Source of the DNA: Rhyacichthys aspro
Taxonomy: Eukaryota; Chordata; Actinopteri; Gobiiformes; Rhyacichthyidae
DNA: 64,000 nt
Reading direction: 5' to 3'
Assembly: GCA_036850595.1 (NCBI GenBank)
Contig: CM072160.1
Span: forward strand, 14,983,906 to 15,047,905
The translations under genes were made by a program, and so were the position numbers. Of this stretch, positions 51,501 to 64,000 are shown piece by piece (the first letter of the stretch is position 1; each line of letters starts with the position of its first letter). The notes under the pieces were generated by a model. That model saw nothing but the letters and a program-made list of their open reading frames with translations. It did no database searches and was not told the origin of the DNA.

Positions 51501-52301
51501 AAGTTAGATACACATATTGCTTCATGTTGAGTTGAAATAATGTACTAATACTGCATGCTACAAAAAACATTTTAGCAATAGCTTGCAACAGTAGCTCGCA
51601 AGAACAACTTTCCACAGTGACCCCCCACTGCTGTGTTTTAGCTAAAACGATTGCAAGTTTTCAATACTTCATTTCAGAGCGCTCATATGTGGCTGATTAA
51701 CAAGCCCTTTAGAAAATGTAAAAGTGCCTGAGTGGAAAAATTAGGCTTTTTAAATGAACAATATTACATGGATTTAAAAATGCTAAGAGGAGAAAAACAC
51801 TGTGGTTTTAGTGTTTCTAAGATATAAAGAGAATGTGATGAAACAAATGATCTATTGTAATGTAAATCCAGTCCCGACAGGTGGAAACTGCACTAGACTC
51901 AGACAAATGCAAGCGTCTGGCAGATTCATCCTGGATCTATTCTTCAGTTGGTACGGCCTCTCCGTTTTTACCCTCCACAGTGAAAACCAAATGAGTCTGG
52001 GCAGAGAAAATTTGAAATAGATGATCATGACTCTATGATATTACATTGTTCGCACTGGGCATATCCAAGCTGAACCCAAATTAACCGATAATTCTTCATG
52101 CATGGAATCGGTTTAATTGGTAAATCTATTTTAATCTTCCGCAACAAAGTTTAGATTTTTCGCCTTGAGGTACTGTAGAACATAGCAGATTAAACTGAAC
52201 GGCAGCGGAGATTATACACCTCCCATAGTGTAGTGCTGATTCGACTATAATACACCGAAAAGTAACAGACACTGATGATCTTTGCTAAAATGATGACTTA
52301 C
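48598..52301 (-). other. gria4: Intron (3.7 kb)
   Basis: Between the 240-bp and 53-bp exons. No mobile element or gene recognised; 50680-50980 is GC-richer. Confidence 0.85.
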
Positions 52302-52541
52302 CTCTGTCTGTGTCGTAGAGGAAGACGAAGCGGTTCCAGTCGTAGTGGTCCAGTATGGAGAGCAGGGCCCCTCTGATGGAGGGCCGCAGCTGTAGTGTGA
52401 ACTGGCCCTCGCCTTCGGTGGGGAAGCTGGGCGTGACCAGGCTGATGTGCAGGGCCCCGCAGAACGACGTCAGCGTGTTCACTGAGCGTTTGTCGTAAAG
52501 GCCGAAGATGGCGAAGACCCCCCTTGAGTACTGAGAACAGA
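52302..52541 (-). CDS. gria4: gria4 exon, amino-terminal domain (canonical exon 3, 240 bp)
   Basis: First exon visible in transcript order, residues 1-79 plus a split Gly80. It starts C-S-Q-Y-S-R-G-V-F and ends L-Y-D-T-D-R-G. It encodes part of the clamshell amino-terminal domain that drives AMPA subunit assembly. Cys27 in T-S-F-C-G is the family position that pairs with the Cys in N-A-G-D-C-L (Cys248). The acceptor is cag and the donor gtaagt, and 240 bp is the family length. The first two bases (TC) complete a codon begun upstream, most likely Val. This is the most subunit-specific exon in the window, and its G-L-Y-D-K-R-S-V, A-L-H-I-S-L and T-P-S-F-P-T-E-G-E words match GluA4 better than the other three subunits. 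Confidence 0.97.
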
Positions 52542-53494
52542 CTGAGGGAGGAAGCAGAAAGAAGGGGAAAACGATCTTTAATTAAAACAACACAGTGTGA
52601 CTTTTAATCTTGAAATACAATCATTCACGCTTAGGCTCAAAGTTTTTTTAGGATAAGTCAGAATAAACCCCTTTTTTTATCGACAAAATAACCTCTCAGA
52701 TGATACTATGTAAGTCTGAGTGATGAGACACACTATCATCTCATCAAATCAATACAACTTTTAGTGCAACTTACAAATTTAACATAAATATTTATACGAG
52801 TCCCATGTGAATTCAAAGCAGAACAGTTCTGCAATTACTCTGTAGTGGGTGTACTGTGTAATGTGAAAAGTTAAGTAGTGTTGCTCTGAGACTGTAAATA
52901 GAAAGATATGCAATTATTGTATTCATAAGAAACGCACAAAGAACAGCAATTACATTTAATGAATACATAACAATGCCGCACAGGTGCCTCTTTTCTACTT
53001 CATTGTCGAGCATTTCACAAATTATTCTAAATTCACCATACACTTCCTTAGTAGGCACTGCTTGGCTGGCCGTTCCAAATGCTGTTGTCAGGGAGGCATG
53101 GTTTTAGGTTTAAGCCCTTCTTACACTGTGCAGTTTTGCACTCCTATATATTATTACGTGTGCAAATCGAATCAGCAATAGTCAGCAATTCTGTTGACAG
53201 TGTCATAGGCTACGATTCAAATGTGGTCAACAAGGCAACATCAACCTGAGGGCAGTTCAGGGGCTTGAGAAGAAAAAAGAGAAGAGAGTTTGGAGTTGGA
53301 GTTGCAAAGAGAGCTCAAGGTGAGTTTAAGTTACAGCTCACCACAAAGAAATAGTATAGGCCTATTATGGATATCCCAGCACATTGATTGCTTTAAATGT
53401 CTGACATTTTGTTGCATTGTACAACTGTTAGATTGGATATTGTTATCAGGTGAACTTCTGCAACATACAACCAGAAATCTAAACCCCAAACATG

Positions 53495-53632
53495 TCTTTT
53501 TTCCTTTCCCCCCCTGGCCCCCCCCCCCCCCCTCCCGCCCGGGGGTTTTTTTTTTTTTTTCCCCCCCTCCCCCCCCCCCCCCCCCCCCCCCCCTCCCTCC
53601 TCTTCCCCCCTTTTCTTATTTTCATTCCCACT
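53495..53632 (+). repeat. Homopyrimidine C/T block (poly-G on gria4 strand)
   Basis: About 140 bp of long C runs (up to about 25) broken by T runs, with one GGGGG patch. On the transcript strand this gives G runs with quadruplex potential. Homopolymers this long may also be a sequencing or assembly artefact. Confidence 0.85.
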
Positions 53633-55177
53633 CCCACTGGTCACAATGTTATGACGGACTAGCGCATTATCCAATTTGGACTAGAACAAAATAATTCCCC
53701 CTGCTAAAATTAGCATTGCGGCTTCTAGGGTTGTTGTGAAAATTGCCATCACACACTCAGCTAAAACAAGCCTTCAGTCTAGCCCTGAAAATTCACTCTC
53801 TTACACTCTCTCTCTCTTTCGCAAAAGGCCCTTGACCGAGGCACAAGCTCACTTCAGATGTGAAGTCATTTTCCACTACAACACACCAACTCGGTCTTCA
53901 AAAACCCTCAAGCTTTCAACCATGACAGAGGAGAGCGAAAAGTACTGACGTCCTCCGCTCTGTCTTTCCCATAAAAATCTACGGCTGCACTTTAAAAAAA
54001 AAAAAAAAAAAGGCACTTGGGTTGTGAAAAACTGTCTTGCATGTTTAAAGAAAGCGACAGGCAAAGCTAACTTTCAAAGAACGTCACTCAATTTTTCACT
54101 TTAAAACCCTCTAATGTTTCTTTTTGTCTGTCGCAGTTCTCTTTCATCCTCTTAGGCTCCATTTCTCTCTCTTCAGATCCCGTCATCCTTTCAGCGAGAT
54201 TCTCTCTGGCAGCCTCTGATTTGAGTTTGAGCTGCCGTCTGCATCGTAGTGCACTCTCTGCCGCGTGGTACGTCACACTGGAGTAAACAGAAAACTGCAG
54301 ACTCTGCTTTTGACTAGAACCAGCCACAATCACCCAGTAACCTCAGCTCGATCTGCAACCCGACCACAGTGATATTTCCTCTTCTGTTTGCATGTTTACA
54401 TTTTTCACATCCACCATTTGGAAGCATTATGTTGATACATTCAAATTGTGAGATAGGATTGATTTTTTTTCTCTCCTTTTCCTCCTGTGTCGTTTCCTCT
54501 TCTCATCTCCACTCCCTCCTCCTCGGCCCGTTTCTCCATTCTCCCGGGACTCGGAGTAATTCCATTATCAGCTATAAGCCTCGGTGGGGGTAAACACAAG
54601 GGGAGATGCAGCCTTGACGCTTCGGCTTGTGGCAATTAAACAAAGCTGAGGTCGCTCGCAGGCTGAGGGCGATAAGACGCAGCTTTAGCCCACGATTATG
54701 ACGGCAGCTAACTGTCTTCGATTCGCAGAACTAGCATATTTAGCGTGGCCTCTTTCAGTAAGGAGCTGAGTCACAGCATCCTCAAAGTCAATGTACTTAG
54801 GGTCCTCCGAGATCAGCGTGTTATTGCCTAATCCATTCAAAGTAGCAACTTAAAAAGATGGTTATAGAGGTCGGACTGCGTGTGATAAATTACCAGATAA
54901 TTGGCCAAAAACAGTGGATGCTGGTCTGTGGGAATATCTCACAAGCCTGTTTAGTCAGGTAAGTGTCACAGATTTACTCGGGCTACATTCACAATAGTGC
55001 ATTTTGATTTTGAAACAGCACTGCAAAACAAAAATGGTTTTAGGAGCGGGATTGTTATGATTACAGTACCCATGAGAAATGCCAGGAGGCCATTTTTACC
55101 TCCAGCAAAAACAACAAACGAATAAAAACTGAAAACTGCTTTATAATCCAATCTGTGAAAATAGGACCTCATATAGA

Positions 55178-55694
55178 GTTTATTAAAGGGGTGCAACAAC
55201 AAATTGATTATAACTGATTATAATCGATTATTAAAATAATCTTAAACTGATTTAATAAGTAATTATTCGCTATCTAGGGTATTCATAGACTCTTGCCAAC
55301 ATGCCATGTGCTGAGAAAAGAGATTTTATTACCAAGACAGAGCAGTAAATCCACAGAAACAGAAAAAGAGTTTTAGAAGAGTACATTTTGTGTTTTTGAT
55401 AAAAATACATCTATCCTATCTTTCTTCTATCCTCAGTCCTGTGGCGTACTGTAGCTTCATCTGGTTTTTACACATTTAGTAAAAATGTATGTGATTTTCT
55501 GTTATATTATCATCAAAACAAAAGAAACAAAAACAGAAACAATAAAACACAAAGTTTTTGACACTTGTCTTTGTTAGTCCACCAGATCCGCACACATTTA
55601 CTTCACTATCCGGTTATCAATTGATTGATTGAAAAAATAATCATCAAATTAATCGATTATAGAAATAATCGTTAGTTGCAGCCCTAGTTTATTA
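55178..55694. mobile_element. hAT MITE with perfect 8-bp target duplication
   Basis: The element proper is 55186-55686 (501 bp). The left end is AAGGGGTGCAAC and the right end, reversed, TAGGGCTGCAACTAACGATT; both are followed inward by ATTGATTATAA/ATCGATTAA-type sequence. GTTTATTA flanks both sides exactly (55178-55185 and 55687-55694). Non-coding; a well-known fish hAT group. Confidence 0.88.
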
Positions 55695-57519
55695 TTAAGA
55701 TTTTAATGAGGTTGTTATTTGAATAAAGGATGCCCTTATTGGTTGGTTGGTCTACACAGCGTGTCGACATTGAATCATACAGGAAAAGTTGCTTATCCAG
55801 GTATGGCATTGTCTACTTGTACAGCGAAATGGTGCACACAGAAAAAAAAAACAAAGAAAAGAGAAGCAACATGAAATATGCATAAAATCGGGTGATGCAT
55901 TCACAAGATGGGGATAATAGCAGGATCACATTGGTCTAGCTCTGAACTCAGACCTAGATTAAGGTAAGCTTTGTTTTGATGTAGTATATTTTAAAAAATA
56001 TTAGGTAGACACTTTATTAAGTAGCCCTAACATGCTCTTGGTCATGTGTCATGGTGAGAGGCAACTAGAGTTATAAAATGTTTTTGTGAATGAGACAAAA
56101 AGCCTTTGGGATTCCAGGTATAGTTGAGCTAACAGCTTTCCTGGCTTCAATGGTCGATTACTGAGTGATTTTTAGGAAATGTAACATAATACACAATATT
56201 TTCAATGTAACATTTAATTGAATCCAACAACAATGCAAAAAAGCGAGTAAAAAAGTTGAAGTTACGACACAGCCGAATATAAAGGTACCTGAAGATAATC
56301 ATGTCTCCAGTCTGGCAAAGAACTGAGCGAACCAACCAACATACTATTAGAATTACAAAAGCGGCAAAGGAAGACAAATGCCATCCTCTTTGTGTTAAAT
56401 AGATTTGTGTTTTGGGATCAGCAGTGTCTAGAATCAAACAGAATCAAAGAAAGCAGTGCACATTTGAGTTGACACAGTGGTTAACAGTCTGAAAGGCTAC
56501 TCCCAGGACGCCTGATCTTTTAAAACTTTGCCATCGACTGCTGGCCTAGTTGTCACATCACAGCGTGTTCCCTTTCAAAAGCATTTCAGTCAAAAGTTGA
56601 GAAATGATAACAGACGAATCCCAAATCATTTTACTTCTATTGGAACGAAGACATTTGTAACTATACGTACAAAGGCCCTGGGCAAACACAAAAATGTATC
56701 CTCTGTTCCTTCATCTTTCCGCCATAGCATCATTTATTTCACACGTGTCTTGCCTCTAACTCTGTCTTCTGTGTTTTCTCTTCACTGTTTCTGTGTCTTG
56801 TTCCTCTGCAGCTCCCCCTAACACCGCCGCCCCCTTAACCGAGCCGCCAGGCAGGAATGTGCCAGACAGTGGCGTCATTGTAATAAAACGTGTGCTAAGC
56901 TAGCTTCATAAAGCTTTAATGAGAGGAAGGGACCAGCGGCATGGTGCATCATCACCACAGTAAAAGCATCCAACACAATAGGGCTCCTGGGAATTCCTCA
57001 ATACCTTTACCTCATTTTGCTTCCTCCACCTCTCTATACGTTTACTCAAATGCACACTGTAGTAACCATTTTTTGTTGCTATTTTTTCATTATGCCTATT
57101 GCTCTTGTAGGTTTCACCATGACTCAGACTCAAGTGTGAATAGATATGTGTGTATCTATACTGTAGGTGTGGAGAGTTATGTGACAGTTCCTGGAGAAAT
57201 ATCTGTCTGGTCGCACTGGGTGTATGAAAGACAGCTTATTCTTACTTTGTCATATTGAGATTCATGGAAATAATATCCATTACCTGACATTACCTACTCT
57301 TGTATTTAGTTTGACAGTTTAATCACTAACATCTTATTGTATTAGGAATCACCTGTGAAAAAAAGAGACCTTAAGACGTGATCTATGCTTTATAGTTAAG
57401 GATTTTAATAGATGAGAATGACCAGCCCTCAGCAGGATTTTGGCCACAACAAAAACAAAAGAAAACCAAGGAAATGTGTTATTCTGTTGCAAAATACATC
57501 AAATTTTACAGCAAACCAG

Positions 57520-57640
57520 CTCAAAAAAAGATCAAAATAAAGAAATGGGCAGCAAATTAAACATGGATAAATGTTGGCAATGCTTTGACGCAATGTCTAA
57601 CAAAGCAGAGATAATTACAGGATCACTACAGTGTCCAACA
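57520..57640 (+). repeat. Dispersed repeat fragment, one of three related
   Basis: GATAAATGTTGGCAATGC, CAGAGATAATTACAGGATCA here resemble GACAAATATTGGTAACGC and GAGAGATAATTGCTGGATCA at 22905-22972, and GGTGATGCATTCACAAGATG with ATAGCAGGATCAC at 55890-55931. Probably one old repeat family of unknown class. Confidence 0.35.
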
Positions 57641-59924
57641 GTAAACTCCAAAGCTAGTTTCAGGCAAGCTCTAAACATCGATTTTATGTAAAAAGTGGTC
57701 TGGTTTTACCGTTTTGGAAATAAAGGAAGCAGGAAGGGTTACTACGCTGCTGTTGGGGGAGAGTGGTGGAGCTGAAAGTACGTACTATTGGGTTTGATGC
57801 TGTATATTTCATGGTAAAAAGTGTATAGAGTTAGATTTCTGCTCTCCCCTGGACACAGAAGAAGATTTCTACTGATGAATTATAGCTCACTAGACACATG
57901 GCAGAGTTAAGTGATGAATGGGAGAATGAAAAGTAGAACCGGTTGAAGTGGTAATAATGTTTTAAGTGGGCTTATGTTCACAAAATAAAGGCTTAAAGGA
58001 AAGTCTTTTGATCTGACTATTGATGCCATTTTGTCAGTCTTTATATATTACAAAACTAAATAATATTCTTCTTTGGTTCCTCTGATGCCTATCAATGGTG
58101 TTTCAGCCACTGGAGGGTATTCAAAAGAAACATAAGAATCCAGTTTTGATACAACATTAATCTCAGCAGTTTGTTTCTAATAAAATCCCTAAAGTAATTT
58201 GCAACTATATGGAATGTCCATTTTTTAATCTGAATCTGGAAATGATATTCAAAGCTCTGTGTGCATAATCACCTCACCCTAAGTTTCCTTTTAGCTCGGT
58301 ATCCGTGCGTTTTTACAACCTTTTTATCCATTTAAATGGTCTTCATTTGCATAAGCAGAGAGAAATATGAGGCTTGTGCACAATAATACTTTACAGACTA
58401 ATGTTTTTGCTCAGTATGGTTCCTGAGCATGCACTTCTGCCATCACACCGTCATCTGTCTTACCTCTTTCCGAGTACAACATATGTTTCATGAACTTGTT
58501 TGCATTTTCACGATGGCACCAGCAGATGCTCACAGCTGAACCTGCCACCGATTTAACCAGCACCGTGTTAAAGCCCAACATTGCCAATGCATTTACCAAT
58601 TCTCAATGGCACCGTTTTCCCGTTTGGCAACACCATTTTTCAGTTGTGGAGTCTTCGCCCGCCGTTGCATCCATTTGTCTGAGTAACAACCCTGTAGACA
58701 TTCTCCAGACGCACAGAAACGAAGCATGAATACTGCTAGCTCTCATTACCTGCAGCTAAAGGCCAAGTTAAAGGAAGCACCTGATAAATGAGGAATACAA
58801 ACCTGCTTTAAAGCCATGTGTCTATTCCCTATCACTGTTTAGGGCTACCAACGGAGCCATATGGTGATTCATAGAAGGTGAACCAAGGTAAATGTCAATA
58901 ATAAGCTATTATGGGCTAAGCAATTACAGGGAAATAATACCTACTGCCTGGTGCTGACATTTCAGAGTCAAGTCGCAAGGATGTAGCCTCAGTTTCCAAA
59001 TATGCTCAGCTCTCTTTCACCGGAGAATGAACCCTGAATGTATCACAAATAAAGTATAGAAAATATGCAATTTTTGGAGTCTTTCATTTTCTCACTTTCC
59101 ATATCCAAGCAGCACTCCTGTATCTGAATGCCATTTTGTATCTGTTTGTCGCCATGACGGCGCTCACCATCTTCTTACCTTAACCATCACTTCTTCCAAA
59201 CATATGCAAAGTACCCTGCAGCAGGGGTATTGCATAACATCAGGGTTATCTTGCAGTTGTGTCCTTGGCTTTAAGAGCATTCAGAAATGTGTCCGTTGAG
59301 CATTCATTGCAGAAAAATGGCAGCTCTCTGTGCCTTAAAGTTTAAATAACATAGCATTCGCTCAGTGGATGGTACTTGGTGTTGTGGGCCACTCCGTCAA
59401 TTTTTCTTTAGTTTTCGATTGCTGCTCTTTGCTTTTAAAAGTCAGACAAAATATCAAGTCAGGAACTCAATAGTAAAGGACGTCGGAGACACGTCTGGCA
59501 TCTCTAAGATGTTGTTTATTCCAAAGGTGTTCTGGAGGACGTTGAATGTAAGATAGGATTTTTCTTCTTGTACTTTTCTTTTTCTTCTTTTTACCAAATG
59601 GGCCAGTTTTGAACTACTCCTCCTTTACATGATGACCTGGCCAAGAGGCAACAGAGGGGCACAAGAAGTTTTCATGTACAGCTTAGTCAGACTATGTTCT
59701 TAGCTCAATTAAGCCATCTAGATGAACTACTGTTTTGAGTTTACATGCACAGGAGACAATAAAGCGGTTCTGCAGCTGCATTTATGTGGTTTATATGGTG
59801 CATTTGCTTTTGTTTAAAAGACAGACACAGCAGCGAACATGACCTAACTGTAGTCCAACCTTAGTATACATGCAGCAATAGTCCAACAATGAATTGCATT
59901 ATCCAGGTGTGTCAGTCCAAATAA

Positions 59925-60287
59925 AGCCTTGTTTCCACTCGAGTGGAATGGAATGGATCGGTGAAAGACTGCCAACTTGGTCTTAAACTGGAATCAGCAG
60001 TTGACATTAACAGCATTTTCTTTTCATAACTGTAAGACATTAAAAAAAAAAACATTCCTTCCACTTCACATTTTTGCTTGAGTCAGGATCATTATTTGTG
60101 CAATCATTGACCAATCAGGTTTAGCTCCACCTTTTCAAAAGCGGCCCAGAAACTTGGAACCAGGGACCAAAGTGACCCTAATGAAGTGCAGTACAGTATG
60201 CTTATTGGGGTGGCTTCAGACACCATGTGGTAATGGAAACCCGTACTGACCCAACCTGTCCCATACTGCTCCAGTAGAACCTAGGCT
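59925..60287. mobile_element. Possible MITE
   Basis: AGCCTTGTTTCCACTCGAG at the left and, reversed, AGCCTAGGTTCTACTGGAG at the right form imperfect terminal inverted repeats of about 19 bp around 325 bp of non-coding DNA. No clear target duplication. Confidence 0.5.
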
Positions 60288-63200
60288 AAAGAGAAATTCC
60301 AATTCCTGCCACTTGTTTACATGTGCTGACTTTCACTTTAAAAGCCCAATTTTTCTTTTTGCATTTAAACACACTCTTACACTACTTAAAACAGGTACAT
60401 CAATATCGTGTAACAGCAATGTAATACCTTACCTAGTAATAATGGATGTATACAATGCTAACAGGGACATTTATGTTTAGAAAGTTGGTGCAGCATTCAC
60501 AGACTATGCTTTATGCTGAGTGATTTTGAGTTCTAGCTTTTGTTGCAATTGATCCCAATCACCAGAAGCAACAAAGTGAAATGAGGAAGCTCGGGCTTAG
60601 GGGATGAGCAGGTTAATGGGGCTGCTGGAGCGTAAATACAGTTTCCATTAGGGATATTGAGTAAATAGTGAAGATATGAGGGAGTTTTACCAACAATGGT
60701 TTTGTTTGCAGTAATGAAGAGAAGGTCGGTTAAACAAGGAATACAGGTCAGTCCAGGAGGACATTTTAACCAAAAGAAATATGCCTGACGGCTCGTGATG
60801 GGACTAAGCCACAGCTCTGTTAAGGAGAAGCATTATGACAACAAGACAAAGGACAATGTATGAGGATCAATAGTGTCTGGCAGAGAATAGAGCCACTGTA
60901 TAGATTTCAAATTTGTTTTTCTATACTACAGCATAAATGAAGACACAGCGGAATACTTCTCTGAAAACTGGCACCTCAGAGTCCACGAAAAGCACTTTAT
61001 AGCACATTGTAAAATAATTAATTTTGACAATGCGAGAAATAGGTGGAAATATGTTCACAATTCATGTTAGTTCATACATATGTAATTCTGATAGCAGTCC
61101 AGAAGATGCTCATGCACAGCCCCAGATAAAAGATAAATCTTGAAAATCAATAGCGTGGCAGAGAAGTTCAGCCACCTTATGGATTTCATATCTGATCCTC
61201 TCCGCTCCAACGTAGTTTACAAGATCACTCCGACGCAATAGCTTCATAAACAGGCCCGTGATTATTGAGAGTGATGGTATATGGCGTGTCGTGGTGCGTT
61301 TATGTGCTCGGCCGTCCTCGTGAAAAAGATCCCTCATCCTTCTGTCTGACCCCTCTTCACACGGTGCCTCCAGCCGAGAGAAAAAAAGGCCTCAGTTGTT
61401 TTCGCCGAGGAGACGACCGGACCAACACAGAGACAGGGAGCGGAAGAAAGAAGGTTGGAAAAACACAACAGGCTCCGACAGTGAGAGGAGAGTACACTTG
61501 TGCTGAGCAGACAGTGTGAAGGAAGAAAGCAGAAGTAGGTATCAACAGCAGGAGCAATTGGATCCTAAGGGTAGATACTAAAGCCACATTTAGGCCCCTT
61601 TCAGACCATACATTACAAACCGTTTCTAGTATGTGGACCGTTTTAACCAGCTTGACTTGGATTTACATGCATCCCCCCGAGTCTGCACTAGATTAGCGCT
61701 CCTTATCCTGCTTTATATGCAAAAATACACCTGCTTTTAGTTCGTTAAGACAGCCCTTTTCAAAGCCTCTGTACTATTAACATGCACACAGCAAAGCGCT
61801 TTTGTGATTAACCATTACAAATCAGCTGTTAAAAGTCTACAACATTCTCTCTGATGAGGCTCTGAGGTAAAAGATGGCTTCATTGATGATCACATCTTGA
61901 CACTGCTACCTCACCGACACATTACATAAGTAGGGTTCGAAAGAAATCACAATGTCACTGATGTAGGAGGTCTCTCAACACAAGCCTAGATACATACATT
62001 CCCATTCACAGCCAGGCCACCTCCAATTGCATCAGATCTGAAAGGTTCATCCTAGATTGATTTACGTCCTTTGTGTTGCATTAAGGTCACATTGAATAAT
62101 TACTGTAAGGATTAAAATACAATATGAAAAGGTGCTGACACTTTGATTTCTAATCCATAATTTCCCAAATCTGAATTTTCTGATCACGTTTATCAAAGAG
62201 GATTTGTTCGTGACGACTTGAAAAGCATGAGGAGTGAAGATCCCCCATGAGGACTGTTTGTCATAGCACCCAAATCTGAAAGGTTACTTTAAAGTTATTT
62301 TTGAATCGCCACACTTCTTTGCAGCCTGGACATCGTAACCATAGAAACTGACAAATACAAACTGGAGAGCTAGAATATGGTTATATATCACACTATATCA
62401 TATTCTAGGCTCTAGCAGCCACATAAAAGACAGACATAGGATGAGAGGGTGTTCAAAGGTGAGACGGTGAACTGAGAAACCTCACAAATAAAAAAATGAC
62501 ACCACTGCTTGTTATCATCTGCTTATACATTTGCTCACATTGTCATGTTTACATCCCGGTGCTTTTGAGATGTTTGTTATTGTATATATGGTTTCACATT
62601 TGGAGTTCACATAGGAAGTCTAAGGTAAGAGGTAAATAGACAATGTGAAAAATTCTGTGCTTCAAGCTTTAGAAGTGTTGAAATTATTACAGCATTCACC
62701 CTTTTTCAGGATTGTTGTTTTTGTATCTAACAGAAAACCTTAGAGATTTTTTGTCTGCCTCATATTTACCTTTCATTTTTAACCAAGAAGATAATATTTT
62801 TATGTGTTAGGAAGGTCTTTGGCGTTTTAGTCTGTTGTTGGCAAAATCTGGATGTGTAGTAAGTGCTGAAGGTTACTCATGACAAAAAGCACTGCAGAGT
62901 ATTTATTGCATGCTATGGTTAGTTAAGAGTCTATCTAAAAGAGAAAAAAGCTGACTCTGAATGCAGGCCCTGTTTCATGTCTAGAATCATCCAAATGAAT
63001 ATGACAGACGACCGCTTTGTGTTTCGTCCACATTTGATTCTAAGTATTATCTCTGTTTAGATTGAGTTCATCGTTCCAAGTTATTATTCTATTGAAATTG
63101 GGATGCATTTTAATAACAAGGTTATCTCTGAATTCCTAATGTTGCAAACAGCCAGTGACGTACCAATGAACTTCATAAAGTATGTTATGGGTTGACAAGA

Positions 63201-64000
63201 GGAAGAACTGCCTGGTTTCAATACAAAAGCTGCCTATATAGTTTCTTTTACACCGTGCTCTGAACTCAGTGTTGAATTTGAGGTCAAAGGTGAGGGACAG
63301 CTGGGAATATTGCGCTGCCACTTCTGTATTCTCTTTGATTACATCTTCCCACTGTCTGCACTGTTCTCCTGTACTGCCCCCTCCCACCGGCGTCTCCCCC
63401 AGGCCCAGTCCCATGAATACAGCTGCTCAGAATTAGAGCAGTGACAGGGTGAAATGAGGGCAGGTACCCCAGAGGAGGGCGGCCATGTCTGTGGCCTTTG
63501 GTGTTGTCACAGTGAGTGGATATGCTAATCGTTACTGACATGAGGTCTTGGCTCTCTTGTGAATTACAGTGAATAACAAGAATGACAATCAATCTTTCCA
63601 CTTTGGAAGGATTATTACTTGGAAAAAGTTCTGAATTATTATTTTGAATTATTACAGTCCCTGCTCGATATAAGAATAAAGTGGCTTTCATATTCTATTC
63701 AAGACACAAAATTACACTTTGATATTCTTATTCATGATGAAATGCAGATGTAGCACTTCATCTTTTTTACTTCAAGAAAGCATAAGCTTAATAAATAGAA
63801 GCTGCAAAAGAAGACTGTATCATTTTTACAAGTCATCCATTTGATTTTAGAGTGAGTTCCTTTTAATACCCAGTTATGAGAACATTAAACATCATCAAAC
63901 ATCACATTTTTCTTGCTAATGTTTGTTGTGACATTCCATTGGCTTATTCAACAGTGAAAAAGGAAAGCGCGACTGAAACTGGCAGGGAATTATATCCAAA

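Larger units (their letters stand above)
52542..64000 (-). other. gria4: Large upstream intron (partial, at least 11.5 kb)
   Basis: Everything above the 240-bp exon. I looked for the preceding exon (G-G-L-F-I-R, Y-T-A-F-R-L-A-I-F) on the minus strand and did not see it, so it should lie past 64000. Contents: homopyrimidine block (53495-53632), A-run (53993-54011), hAT MITE (55178-55694), three related GATAATT..GGATCAC fragments elsewhere in the family, and a possible MITE (59925-60287). The span 60400-64000 shows nothing I recognise. Confidence 0.85.

Noticed and set aside
53290..53694. Proline-rich 134-codon open frame and its Gly-rich opposite
   Set aside because: Produced by translating the C/T homopolymer block.
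63136..63414. Possible preceding gria4 exon on the minus strand
   Set aside because: The translation lacks the family's F-I-R-N and F-R-L-A-I-F words and has no matching splice phase.

Overview
The window is vertebrate, almost certainly teleost, nuclear DNA. It holds 14 consecutive internal exons of one gene on the minus strand, separated by GT-AG introns of 73 bp to 15.2 kb, so coding sequence is only about 3.4% of the window. The gene encodes an AMPA-type ionotropic glutamate receptor subunit. The first amino-terminal-domain exon, the Y-A-F-L-L-E-S-T stretch and the S-G-G-G-D-S-K end of the flop exon fit GluA4 best, so I call it gria4 (a or b ohnologue not resolved). Added together the exons give 2 + 722x3 nt with the frame intact and no internal stop.

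Layout in transcript order, from high to low coordinates: part of a large upstream intron (52542-64000); amino-terminal-domain exons at 52302-52541, 48545-48597, 48258-48389, 46938-46991, 46385-46543, 40639-40806, 40461-40565 and 39559-39669; first ligand-binding lobe (S1) at 30172-30378; end of S1 plus M1 at 28384-28599; M1-M2 loop and pore loop with the Q/R site at 26995-27155; M3 and the start of S2 at 11563-11761; S2 ending at the R/G editing codon at 7010-7257; and the flop alternative exon at 960-1074. The first coding exons lie beyond 64000. The flip exon, M4 and C-tail lie below position 1.

Two exon boundaries differ from the mammalian AMPA-receptor layout as I know it. The usual fourth exon is split 53+132 bp, and the usual M1-pore exon is split 216+161 bp. 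Both extra introns are phase 0, and in both cases the downstream exon starts with GTGAGT (Val-Ser), itself a strong 5' splice-site sequence. The R/G ADAR hairpin at the exon 7010-7257 donor is well preserved, including the A-C mismatch at the edited base.

The introns carry relics of mobile elements: hAT-like MITEs with 8-bp target duplications, a TTAA-flanked MITE, a Tc1/mariner relic, a tRNA-derived SINE and non-LTR retrotransposon tails. They also carry minisatellites, a long homopyrimidine block, one CTCF-like motif downstream of flop and one orphan TATA-type promoter-like module. I found no second protein-coding gene, no tRNA or rRNA gene and no CRISPR array.
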